Assembly: GCA_006176705.1 (NCBI GenBank) | Contig: QRFJ01005920.1 | Location: 124,001 to 188,000, forward strand | Length of the DNA stretch: 64,000 nt | Reading direction: 5' to 3' | From: Cocos nucifera | Lineage: Eukaryota > Streptophyta > Magnoliopsida > Arecales > Arecaceae | Shown here: one piece after another, positions 20,890 to 32,889 of the stretch | How positions within the stretch are numbered: position 1 is the first letter of the stretch | Layout: every line of letters begins with the position of its first letter | Notes under the pieces: model-generated | The model's input: the letters and a program-made list of their open reading frames with translations, nothing else | Databases searched by the model: none | What the model was told of the DNA's origin: nothing | Program-made: the position numbers and the translations under genes

Positions 20890-21952
20890 TATTAGATGTG
20901 TGCCCTAGAAGCCAGATTGGCGGACACTTGTAAAATACTTTTAGGGATAATTTTATAATTTTGACTATAAATTAATAAAAAAATTATTTTCTATCATAAT
21001 GTGTATTTAAAGTATCTATGATATATCCTTTGAGTTAATGATAATGATAATTCATATTTTTAAGAGTTAAAAATTTAAGATATAAATTTTCATAATTAAC
21101 TTATAAATTGCTTCTAATCGTATTATCATCATGAGGATGGTGATCGATCCGGAAGATTGGTGTACGATCTTTTCTTAGGATGGATGAGTCTTGAGTCTAC
21201 GATATGGAGATATCGCAGCAAGAATATAGGTACTCATTAGAGAACGAGGACACTAAGTATGACCACCTCGAGCAGTCATAAAAAAGTATACCTTCTCGTC
21301 AATGACTAGCTTGATGCTATAGTAGGTGTGTCTGGTTCTTTGATCTGAGGTGCATCAGTAGTTTACCTTGAGGGTGTTATAGTTTGACTACACCATAACT
21401 CGATCTCGTAGCCATTTAGAATCCTGAGGTGCATATTGGCTATAACATATTCATTGTAGAAATTGGATTGCACCAATAGAAGATCTATCTACCTCATTAG
21501 ATGAGGAGTAGTCCTATGATGATCATGAGATCGAGTCCATAAGCCCATGGCCATGGCAGTGTGAAGATGATAGAAAGAGTTTCTATTAGGATTTCACATT
21601 GAACTCGAATTGAATGATTCATATGATGGATGTTGGGTTTGATGAGTTCACCTTAACCCTAATCTTATCGAGGCTCAAGATAGAAGAATCTAATCACACA
21701 GGTAGCTACACCAAGAGGTTCGCATTCAGTTTTGATGGGTTGCCACCATATACTGCTAGGTATCACTGGTGGATTTTGAGAGCAATTAGAATGATCCTAA
21801 TAATTAATCATTCTAATTGTGTGAATCAGAAAAATTTTGATCCATCGAAAGATATTTCGATGATGTTGATGATAGAGATTACAATATATCTCATTACCAT
21901 ATGAAATTGAACCTAACTGGGCCACAACAATAAGGATTTGAATCTGGATGTC
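20890..21952 (+). repeat. 5' LTR of element D, first part
   Basis: Starts TATTAGATGTGTGCC (TG changed to TA; the 3' LTR has TGTTAGATG). It matches 36885-37950 and stops where E is inserted. Confidence 0.9.
21948..21952. repeat. Target site duplication ATGTC, left copy, of element E
   Basis: Pairs with ATATC at 29942-29946, one mismatch. The uninterrupted D 3' LTR reads GATTTCATCAATT at this point, which agrees with a pre-insertion site here. Confidence 0.75.
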
Positions 21953-23583
21953 TGATAAATATCATAAATTTATCAATAAAAATATTAATTTATTAATTAA
22001 TTTATTTTTATTTTTAAAAATTAATAATCAATTTATATATATTTTTAAGAAATTAATATTTTTATTAATTAAAAAATTAATTAAAAATAATAAAAATAAA
22101 AAATAAAATATTATTATCAATAAAAAGAGCTCATTTTTCTAGTCATAATATAATAAGTTTGAAATAAATCGAAAGCTAAAATGAATTAGGTATAATTTTT
22201 TTAAAAAAAATTAAAATAAAAAAGATGGCTCAGCCAGCTCATCAAGCCAAGCTGCAAAGCCGCTCAAGCCGGCTCAGCCAGATAAGCTGATTAGTTGGTT
22301 CATAAAATCAGGCATGGACCGCTAGCTCAGCATCAGACACCCAATCGGAGCATGCCACATGGTGGACCAAGACCGCTAAAGGGTCTACAGGAAATTCATC
22401 ATGGTGTATAGGGGTAAAATGATAATTTCACAGGGCTTGCCATATGCTAATTGGTTGCAGTCTTGCGGTGTGCTTAATCTATGTGGTCCACATGAATAGT
22501 AATGGTGCGATTGTGTGGCTCAGGTTGATTACGGTGAAGATCCAATAGCTAGGGTTTTTTCCTATTTTGATTCGAATTCAGCCACCTCCCTACGCACGAT
22601 TCGAATGGTTTCAGGCGCTCCAAACATCGATCCAATGGCCCATAAGCTTCCAAATCTTGATCCAACGGCAGACGTAAGGTCCTGACTTGATTAAAACACC
22701 TTGAACGTGATCACTAGCTAGATTTGCTCCATCAAGATGCGATCGAACGGTCCACATTCAATGCGACTTGATTTGGGCTTCCAATAATGGTTTTTACGTA
22801 ATTTTGGAGCCGTTTGATCCCCATCTGAACGGCCAGACTTCACCCAAGAGAGCAGAATTCATCTAGATACTATTTTAATCCAAATTTCACTTAGATTTCT
22901 TTATATTTTGATGATTAAAATGGCCCTTAGTCCCATATTGCCTGTAGCAAGGATCTCCAATCCTCCTAACTCTATTTAAAGGACTCTAGGCCTCCAAATC
23001 AAATTGTCTTCGGTCATGAGAAGAAGTTTGGTAAAGATTAGAGCCATACTTGGGTTAGAGGTTGCCTTAAGACAACGGGTGCTGTGAAGAAGAGCTAGCT
23101 TCTATACCATCTCAATGCTGATGTCGATCCAAGATCAAGATCAGCTACTTTTATTTTATTTTTTTTTTCTTTTTAAATTTTATATATTTAAATATTGAAT
23201 TAAATTTTTAATTAATATAAATTTATTTTTTCAGCTATTTAATTTAGTTTTTATTTTTATTCTAATTTAATTTCTATACTTTAATTATTGCTCTTTATTT
23301 TTATGCAAGTAGATGCTAAGATCTAACTAGTAGATCTTAGTACCAAGTTTAATTTTTTATATCTTTTAATTTTTACTTTTTATTATATTTTTATTTTTTT
23401 AAATTTAATTATTTTTTAAAAATATTTTTTTATTTATAAAAATTAAATATTTTAAAATTAAAATACTACCTTCTCTATGGATTTGGCCTAACTCACTACT
23501 TACTACATATTTTTAAATTATTTAAAAAGTCATAATTAAACTGATAAACATGGTATCTTAATGACAACATCATCCTCTTATCA
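21953..23583 (+). repeat. 5' LTR of element E
   Basis: TGATAAATATC start and CTTATCA end. TATTTAAA at 22973-22980 is the likely TATA box. The U3 part has repeated GCCAGCTC/AGCCGGCT words near 22230-22330. Confidence 0.88.
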
Positions 23584-23586
23584 AAC

Positions 23587-23603
23587 TTTTGGCGCTGTTA
23601 TCG
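23587..23603 (+). other. Primer-binding site of element E
   Basis: TTTTGGCGCTGTTATCG is a near match to TTTGGCGCCGTTGCCG, the PBS found in Athila- and Tat-type gypsy elements. It differs clearly from the TGGTATCAGAGC type of A, B, D and F. Confidence 0.75.
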
Positions 23604-25124
23604 AAAAAGATAAGAGCGTTAAATTTTTTGATTTCTTTAATTTTTTTTATAAAATAATTATAAATAAATTTTTAATTTTTTTAATTTTTTGTAAATAGTG
23701 CTTACTAACTTTTTCTTCTTTATTTTGTAGAAAAGAAGAGAAAAAAAGAGAGAGGAAAAGAACCAAATTAGGGCAAAGAAGAAAACTTTCAATTTTGCTT
23801 GGTGAGATCAACCCTAACCCTAGATCTCTTTTTTTTATTTTTATTATTTATTTTATTTTTAAATTAATTTAAAAAATACCTACTTAAATCTAATTAAAAG
23901 CTTCATGATAAGATTAGAAACTCTAATTGTTTAGAGCATGCATCATATTAATTTTTTTATTTTTTATTTTTTTGATGATTGCTGGAGGCAAGGTAAGCTT
24001 CTTAAGACTCAATTAGTTGCATGCATCTAGTTTAAATTACATAGAACCCCTTGCTTGAAAAAAATTTTTTGGTACATATTCATATTAAACCAAATTAAGG
24101 GCACAACCCATTAAACAACATAAGATGAGGATTTGATCACCCTTCTTTTGGCCATAAATAATCAATCAGCATCCTGCATTGATCTAAGCCTTTAATTTTA
24201 AAATTAATTAGACATTAGCCCTAGAAACTTGAAGCTTAATAGGATAAGAAATCCTAAGAGTTGGATCGAATTAGGGTTAGTTAATTTGACTGGTATCTAA
24301 GATAAGTGATTTAGGGATGACTGGGCTCGAAGGAAAGGTGATTTATAATTGATTCCATTAGCTTACCTAGCCAAACATAATTGGTGTCTAAGATAAGCAA
24401 CGGAGGGACTTCCACCAATCTTATACTTATCTAGCTAGTTGATTGGCTGATCCTACACTTGGAGGGCTTGAAGGTGATCTTAGCAGTTATGAGCTATCTA
24501 GATCTAAGATAATCCTTAGATAGGATTATTTGCCTATCTTGGTTGCTAACCAACATTAAACCTAATTCAAACTAATCTTCTCTCTCTTCTTAGCTCTAGG
24601 ATGCTTTAGAACCTCTTCTTCAGAATTCTTCTTTCTTTCTTCTCTTTTTCAACTCTTCTCTTTCAAAAAAATAAATTAAAATAGATTAAAATAAATTAAA
24701 AATAATCAAAATTAATAATTAAATAATAAAAATAATTAAAAATAAAAAAATAATTTAAAAAATTAAAATAAATAAAAATTATAAAAAATAAATAAAAATA
24801 AATAAAACTATAATAAAATAATAAAATCATTAAAAAATCATTATTTTTTTTAAAAATAATAATATAATAATAATTCTAAAAAATAAAAAATTCTAAAAAA
24901 TAAAATAATTATATAAAAATTAAAAATTATAAAAAATTTTAAAAAATAATAAAAAAATAATAAAAAAATTAAAAAAAATTAAAAAATAATAAAAAATCTA
25001 AAAAAATTTTGGACCACACGTTATGGTTGCATTAATACATGCACAGTAGAAAATCACTTTTACTGATCTAATTGAATCTAATCATAAAATTGAATGGCTG
25101 AGCCATATTAAACCTAATAATCAA
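23604..25124 (+). other. Leader of element E
   Basis: About 1.5 kb without an ORF. It holds two copies of a module TATCTAAGATAAG / TGTCTAAGATAAG (24293-24306, 24383-24396) that also occurs in the leaders of A, B and D, and a 350-base A/T-only tract at 24660-25010. Confidence 0.6.
24660..25010. repeat. Low-complexity A/T tract
   Basis: Almost only A and T, made of AAATAA, AATAAAA and TAAAAAT words. It stands out even in this AT-rich window. Probably slippage-prone sequence in the E leader. Confidence 0.8.
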
Positions 25125-27078
25125 ATGGCTGAAAATTTTAGAGATCCATCTAAGCAGATGAAGAAATATTTTATTTCTTTCATCTATAATCCATCGACTT
25201 GTATTCAATTATCTGATATCCATGCTACTCATTATCAGATCAAGCCGACCATAATTCAAATGATTTCATCTTTCTATGGGAATATCAATGAAGATCCTTA
25301 TAAGCATCTAGATAAATTTTTAGAAATCTACTATATGGTGAAAATCTAAAATTTGACTGGTGATGCTCTTAGATTAATCTTATTTTCTTTTTCATTAAAG
25401 GACAAAGCCAAGTACTGGCTTGGCACAATAGGAAGACTAATTAAAACTTGGGTTGAATTGCAACATGAATTTCTTAAAAAATTTTATCCCATAGGTCGAA
25501 CCAACACCATGAGGTGAGCTATCACTAAATTTGCTCAGCTTTCAAAAAAACAAATTCATGAGTCATTGGAGAGACCTAAGAAATGTATTAGAAAATGTCC
25601 ACATCATGGTCTATCTAAGTGGCAAATAGTTCAAACTTTTTATGAGGATTTAGGATACCAGTATAGATAGATGATAGATGCATCATATGGAGGTACATTT
25701 ATGAATAAAAGTGAGGACAAAGCCTATGCCCTATTTAAAATCCTGAGTGAAAATTTAATTAACTATGCTTCGTTATCTTTCTATCAAATCTAGGTAGGAA
25801 TCCATGAATTTAAACATCTAAAATCTAGTTCCAAGGCTGATTTAAATTTGATAAATAAAATGGACTTTCTTGCCTAGAAATTAAATCAACTCCTAATCCT
25901 AGGTCAACAATCTCTTATACAATTCACATCATCTTCTAATTATCAGAAGATTTGTTCAATCTATGCTAGCCCAACCCATCATGTGAGTGAATATTCTATG
26001 GCTGCACAGTTTTTACCTTTCATCCAAGAATAAGTTCAAGCTGCACAAGGCTACTCCAAGTTGGTTAATGATCCTTTTTCAAATTCATATAACCCAGATT
26101 GGAGAAACCACCCTAATTTTTGTTGGATACCCCAACAGACTCAGGCTCAGATCTAATATCAAAATTATGCTTATAATAGTGGTCAGCCTAGTCAGTCCAC
26201 TCAGTCATTATATTATAATCAGCCATCATACCGATCTTCTCAACATACTAATCTAGTTGATGATAGATTTAATCAATTTCAATAATTAATTCTAACTCAA
26301 CAAGAATTTATCTTCAGGCTAGAAGCTCAAATAGGATAATTAGCTGAGTCAAACATGAGGAGAAACCTAGATCAATTATCGAGCCAATCGAATCTTATAA
26401 ACAAGCCATCTATTATCCACCAACCACCTGGACCTAATTATCAATCCAATGTCCCACTTATGAATTCTCAATTTGAGAATGCCAAAGAAATTTTTGAATT
26501 TAAAAGTTATAGGATTCTTATGAATCCATACTAAGATCAGATGAGAGACGCTAGCACTGGTATTAGCCAAAATAAGAATGTAGGAAAATAGGTTAGTACT
26601 GAAGCTAATCACATAGAAGAACTTGAGCCTGAAACTAGTACTGATGTTGGTTCCAATTTAAATGAGATAGATAAAGAGGAGAAGAGAATAGATAATTTAC
26701 TCGAGACCTATGAACCAAAAATTATGTTTCCTTCACCCCTAAAAGCTGGTTTTTCTTATAAAAACCAAGAGGCATGTAATGAAGTATTAATGAAGTCATT
26801 TAAATAAGATCATATTAATTTATTCCCATAACTAAACTCATCTTTAGTCACCCTTCCAGTACCCAGTGCATTAAACTCAACTCCTAACCTAAAAACTTAA
26901 TTTATGAGTATTTTAGAAGAGCAAATAGGAGAAATTCTTGACAAACAAGGGTTTGAGAATAGGGTCACATATTATATTCTCAAAATTAACAATGAATATA
27001 TCAATAAAGAGATCATAAGCTATCTTCCTAAGATTAATAATCCAAAATTATTAAAAATTTGTCAATCTAGTATTTGAT
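25125..27078 (+). pseudogene. Athila-type gypsy gag of element E
   Basis: The ATG at 25125 gives MAENFRDPSKQMKKY. The retrotransposon gag domain follows: NINEDPYKHLDKFLEIYYMV (about 25290-25343), LILFSFSLKDKAKYWLGTI (about 25373-25430) and WVELQHEFLKKFYPIGRTN. A Gln/Ser/Tyr-rich part with YNPDWRNHPNFCW (about 26088-26127) matches a motif typical of Athila and TR-GAG gag proteins. The tail is Glu/Asp-rich. No zinc knuckle is visible. Around ten in-frame stops make it inactive. The family role is RNA packaging into cytoplasmic particles. Confidence 0.82.
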
Positions 27079-28312
27079 ATAGAATAGTTATGCTGCATTA
27101 TATCTGGCTAAAGATGGTAAACTTAGTGCTTGTTGGAAGGTAACCCAATATTTAGTTTTTTTTAATCTAATCTATCTTTTTAGTTTTTTTTTTGGAGATA
27201 TTTTGAATAAGTTGGAGGGAGAGTCAAATTTCAAAGGCATGTGCTGGACCATATACACATTGAGTTAGGTGTATTTTTTTATTTTCTTTATTATATCCTT
27301 TATTTTTTCTTCTCCATTGAGGATAATGTCAATTAAGTTGAGGGAGAAGAATAATAAAAATTTTTAAATTTTGAAGTCCTCGAAGAAGTTAGTATTTAGT
27401 ATTTAGACATCTGATTATACTTAAGAATTAAGTTGAACTAAGTATTTTTTTAAAAAAAATTGATGCATAGATCAAAAAATTTGTGAGATATTAAGGGACC
27501 AAGTATTAAGAAAACTCAGTAAATAGTTAAGTCTAGAATATAAATAATTTTTTTTTAAGCACTTTTGATTTTTTGTACCAGCATCAAAAAAAAGTCTACT
27601 TTTTATGGGCTTGTGTAAGGTAACTATATATTTTTTTATATTAAAAAAAATATAAAATAAAATAGTTTTTAAGTACTTCTTACTGAATAATCGGACCTCT
27701 TTGTCTAAGCAAGTATTGAGTTTTGCATCAAAAGATGGGAAGGATAAAGAAGCTCATTGTAAAGCTAGTCTTAACTTGTAGCCTATTTGATTTGAGCTAG
27801 TAAGTCTGAGGGATATTTTATATCTAGTATCCTAAAGTCAACTTGATTTGATAGTTATTGGCCTAAGACTCGCTATATGGACTAAATAAAAAGCTTAAGA
27901 GATTAAGGCACTCAATACTGGTACAACATTAAAAAAACTAAAAAATTATATTAATTTTCTATCGAGTAATCAGATCTCATTACCTAAGCAATGATATTTG
28001 CATCAAAAAATAGATAATATGAATAAAAAAATTTTAATAAATGAAGGACGGAAAGTAGCAATACATTTGCCCATATGAAAGTTTAAATGATTCAGAGATA
28101 AAGATAGAGATAATAGAAAAAGTTTTAAAAAATTTAATATTTTTTACTTAATTTTTATATTAATAAGTATTAATATCCTAATGATATGCCTCACTTATGC
28201 TCTATTGAATATCAATGGCCATTTTGAAAACTACTTCGATAAAATTTGGAACTCTAAAGTTAAAAGATATCTAAAACTAAATTCTTTCTTTACTCAAGGA
28301 CAAGCAAAGCTT
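27079..28312 (+). other. Non-coding 3' region of element E
   Basis: No pol sequence is present. It has two polypurine runs (AAGTTGGAGGGAGAG near 27208, AAGTTGAGGGAGAAG near 27336) besides the final PPT, and a GGAAGGTAACCCAAT word near 27135. A shorter echo of LTR-like sequence is not seen. Confidence 0.6.
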
Positions 28313-28326
28313 AAGTTGGAAGGATG
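28313..28326 (+). other. Polypurine tract of element E
   Basis: AAGTTGGAAGGATG directly precedes TGATAAG at 28327. Confidence 0.65.
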
Positions 28327-29941
28327 TGATAAGTATCATAAATTTATCAATAAAAATATTAATTTATCAATTAATTTATATTTATTTTTAAAAATTAATA
28401 ATCAATTTATATATTTTTAAGAAATTAATATTTTTATTAATTAAAAAATTAATTAAAAATAATAAAAATAAAAAATAAAATATTATAATCAATAAAAAGT
28501 TTATTTTTTAGTCATAATAAAATAAGTTTGAAATAAATCAGAGCTTAAATGGATTAGATATGAATTTAAAAATAATAAAATAAAAAAAGAAAACAGCTCA
28601 GCCAGCTCATCAAGCCAAGCTGCAAAGCCGCTCAAGCCGAACTTAAGCCAGATAAATTGATCAATCGATCCATGAAATCAGACGTAGACTGCCAGCTCAG
28701 TACTAGACACACAATCAGAGCATGCCACGTGATGGACCAAGATCACTAAAGAGTCTACAGGAAATTCATTATGGTGTACAAGAGTAAAATAGTAATTTCA
28801 CAAGCCTTGCCGCGTGCTGATTGGTTGCGATCTATGGCACACTTGGTCTATGCAGTCCACATGAATAGTAATGGCATGATCATGTGGCTCAGGTTGATTG
28901 CGGTGAAGATCCAACGGCCAAGGTTCTTTCCTATTTTGATTCGAATTCAACCACCTCCCTACGCATGATCCGATGGTTCTAAGCACTCTAAATGTCGATC
29001 TAATGGCCTATAAGCTTTCAGATCTTGATCTAATGGCAGATAGAAGGTCTTGGCTTGATTAAAACACCCTAAACATGATCAACGGCTAGATTTGCTCCAT
29101 CAAGATGTGATCGAACGGTCCACATTCAATCCAACTTGATCTAGGCTTCTAATAGTGGTTTTTAGGCAATTTTGGAGTCGTTTAATCCCCATTTGATGGC
29201 CAGACTTCACCCAAGAGAGCATATTTCATCCAGATGCTATTTTAATTGAAATGTCACTTGGATGTTTTCATATTTTGATGATTAAAATTGCTCTTAGTCC
29301 CATATTGCCTGCATTAAGGATCTCCAGTCCTCCTAACTCTATTTAAAGGACTCCAAGTCTCCAAATCAATCTATCTTTGATCATGGGAAGGAGTTTGGTA
29401 AAGGTTAGAGCCATGCTTGGATTAAAGTCTACTCAAGACAATGATTTGTGTGAAGAAGAGCTAGCTCCTACACCATCTCAATGCCGACGCCGATCCAAGA
29501 TCAAGATTAGCTACTTTTATTTTATTTTTTTTAAAATTTTATGTATTTAAATTTTAAATTAATTTTTTAATTAATGTAAATTTATTTTTTTAGCTATTTA
29601 AATTTAGCTTTTTATTTTTATTATAATTTAATTATTGTACTTTAATTATTGCTCTTTATTTTTATGCAGGTAGATGCTAAGATCTAACTAGTAGATCTTA
29701 GTACCAAGTTTAATTTTTTATATCTTTTAATTCTTATTTTTTATTATACTTTAATTTTTTTGAATTTAAATTAATTTTTTTTAAAAAAAATTTATAAAAA
29801 TCAAAGATTTTAAAACTAAAATACTGCCTTCTCTATGGATTCGACCCAACTCACTACTTACTATCTATTTTTAAATTATTTAAGAAGATAAAATTTAATT
29901 GATAAATATGGTGTCATAACAATAATATTGTGCTCTTATCA
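28327..29941 (+). repeat. 3' LTR of element E
   Basis: TGATAAGTATC start and CTTATCA end. It is collinear with 21953-23583; TATTTAAA is at 29340-29347. Confidence 0.88.
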
Positions 29942-31166
29942 ATATCATCAATTAAGCTAATCCAGTTTGATTGATTTGAATTAGATCCAATTAGGTTCAA
30001 AAAAATCATGCTAGCACATGATTGAGCCTAACATTCTCTTTCTATAATCTTTCTAGTTCATCTCGACTGAGCTTAATTGGTTTGGGGTCACCCAAGAATC
30101 CTGTATAGCTTTATCCTAATCTAATTGGAGCTTGTCTAGATCATAAAAATATTATCCTAATCTATCAGATAAAAATAGGACAACATCTATCAATTCTTAT
30201 ACCCGATAGGACAAGACCTGCTAATTCTTGTCACTGTCGGGACATGAGATGTCCTAATGCAGGAAAGAAAGGATTGGAGCATACGCCCCCCTGGAGAGTT
30301 TCTTGGGGCATGCACCCTCTTGGGTTTTCATGCATAAATTTGTGTGCATGCTCCATGTTAGTGTGCGCACATGGGGAAAAAGGAAGGAGTCCCATGTAGA
30401 TGGGCCTTTAGGATTTTGATTGGATCAAACACGCTAGCACCAAACTATTTCTGCTTATCCAATGTTGGTGCCACCTATGAAGGATTTTAGGGGACTCTAA
30501 CCTGATTGGATTAGGTGACATCACATAGCCAATCAGATTTAGATCTGATTAAATCAAGTCATGTGATTGGTCAAAGCTGTGTGGCACTGCATGGTGCAGG
30601 AAGTCTATTTAAACCCCTCCTGCGCCTAGGGTTTGTGTGTGCATGAATTCCCATGCTGCAAGGCTATCGCCCCATCCATTGTTCCATACCCTCTCATCCT
30701 CCTCCTCTCCCTCTTCTCCATGCCTAATAGTTGGGCACAAATAGTGAAAAAAATCTAGGTGGATTGGCGTAAGGACAAGGCTAGACGTGACGGGTTTTGT
30801 AAGACAAGTGCATCATCTTTACAAGAGATTTGAAGATTTTACAAATTAGATCTAGATCTAATTTATGTAGATCTAATTTAGAAGGAGAAGACACCTAGAA
30901 CCAGCTTGAGTGGATACTAGTAGAGGCCAGGCATGTGCATGGCTTGATCCAGTACTTCGGGTGCAGTAGATCATCGATAGGGTAATTAGATTATCCAATC
31001 AGGTACAAAATTTTATTTGATCTAATTTTAAGTTTTAGATTTAATATTAGATCATTAGGATCAGATCTAAAAACTTTTAGATTTAATCAAATTTTTATAG
31101 AATTTTTATGAAAAATTTCACTACAAATTTGATCAATCCTGTGGCGGAAAAACCATTTTTCTTTCA
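29942..31166 (+). repeat. 5' LTR of element D, second part
   Basis: Continues the match to the 3' LTR from about 37953 onward and ends TTTCTTTCA. TATTTAAA at 30606-30613 is the likely TATA box. The first five bases are the right duplication of E. Confidence 0.9.
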
Positions 31167-31167
31167 A

Positions 31168-31183
31168 CTAGTATCAGAGCTGC
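31168..31183 (+). other. Primer-binding site of element D
   Basis: CTAGTATCAGAGCTGC lies one base after the LTR. It is the TGGTATCAGAGC initiator-Met type with one change. Confidence 0.85.
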
Positions 31184-32889
31184 ATTAGCAGTTCTATAGA
31201 TCAATCTTAGATCTAATTTTTATTTTATTTTATGATTTGATATTAATGATTTTAGATGTCACATCAGATATGATCAGATCTAAAATTAAAAAAATTAAAA
31301 ATTTAATTCATATATATGATGTATGAGATGCATGTCTAGACTAGGTTGTAGATTTGATCTATGATATGTCTAGAATAAATTTTCTTTTGATATGATCAAT
31401 TTAGAATTTATTTTTAGATATTATTTTAGATATAATCAGATCTGAATCATGCATGTAAGTGTTTATTTTGATACATGAGATGTATGCAAAGCATGTATAG
31501 GTTAGATCATTAATTATATATGCGATATATGATTTAGATCTAACTAGTTTTATAGTAGAAATTAAATTTTTGATTAAGGCGTTCCCCTTGGCAGTTCGGT
31601 TATAAAAGCAAAGTAGGATTTGAAAGCCCTCTCCTTCCATTCCATGGGGTGCTCTTATGGTATGTAGGGATGCTGCACGTTCATCCTTAATCAGAAATCA
31701 GAACTTACTTATCTGCAAAACCATAGATTCTGAAACCCTAGAATTTTGATATATGTTTTGTATATGAACCCACACTTAATTAAGAATTAAGTTTATGAAA
31801 CCAATTAGATCTAAAATTATGAATTTTTAGATCTAAGATATCTTCATAAAATTGGGTTCGGGTATGGATAGCTCAATTAGATCTAGCAGTTGATCAAATC
31901 GAATCAAGAGTTGGTTAGGTGGGATCAAAAGTGCTTAGATTTGATCAGACTAATAGGATTAAGTCTGGGTCAAGGTTGATTCACAGTCACATGTGATCGA
32001 TCAAATCAAGATCTAATTTAGCTTCGCGGTTCGAGCCTGGATTGTAGGCTAACCTGATTAATTCTAGTTTGACAAATTGGTGTCTAAGGTAAGTTTGGCA
32101 GATATGATCAGTGGTCTTTAATTAGAAGCTACTCGATCTGAATGCATTCATGATGAGTTAATGGCATATTCCTCCCACTGATCTTACTTACCTGGTTGAT
32201 TGGGTCGACCTAGTTCTAGTTTGAGATGGCCAACGATTCGAGCTAATCCATGCCACTAGGTTAATCATAATTATTATGACTAAGCCAAGTCAAGTTAAAA
32301 AGACCTAAATCAAATCTTTCTAAGAAAATATTAAATCATAGATCTTCCACTATTGTAGATATGCGGGCCATTCCTGGGGTTGATTGTTCTCGACTAGTTA
32401 CAGTGGTTCAATTGCACCAAAAAGATACACCATATTTATTAGGCATTGAATGCTACGGACTGGAGGATGGGTTGGGCCCAATATTTCAGATATGGTAAGG
32501 AACCCCATTAGAAATTCAATTCATGTAAATGATGGGTCTGACTTAACTAAGGATTAGAGCAATATTCCAAGCATGGTGAGCTTCATGAATTAGAGATTAG
32601 GTTTGGATACACCATGATTAGAGAATCATTGGATAAGAGTTGTCCACTCATCGATTGACCCATCATTAATAACCATTAGGTGAGGTGGTGAGCCAGTCGG
32701 TGGGACCGTACCATCCATTAGAAGTCTATGATCATGGAGATTTTTGCATCTCTGCCAAGAAAGTGTAGGGATCTAAGAAAATAGTGGAAGCCAAAATTTA
32801 TTTAAAAATAAAATTTCTAAATAAATTGGTTAAGTTTAATTATAATATCTAACTAAAAACTCAACTCTCTATAGAAAAATATCTGCATT
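31184..32889 (+). other. Leader of element D
   Basis: About 1.7 kb without a usable ORF. It holds GGTGTCTAAGGTAAGTTTGG at 32079-32098 and, 92 bases further, ACTTACCT at 32186-32193, an inverted pair also found in the leaders of A, B and E. Confidence 0.7.

Larger units (their letters stand above)
21953..29941 (+). mobile_element. Element E: gag-only LTR element with Athila-type gag (TR-GAG-like)
   Basis: LTRs 21953-23583 and 28327-29941 start TGATAA and end TTATCA. A PBS of the TTGGCGCCGTTGCCG type follows the 5' LTR. The only coding region is a gypsy-type gag (25125-27078). No protease, RT, RNase H or integrase is present in the 1.2 kb that follows. This is the structure described for TR-GAG elements, which must use enzymes of an autonomous partner. 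It is inserted in the D 5' LTR and is therefore younger than D. Confidence 0.85.
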
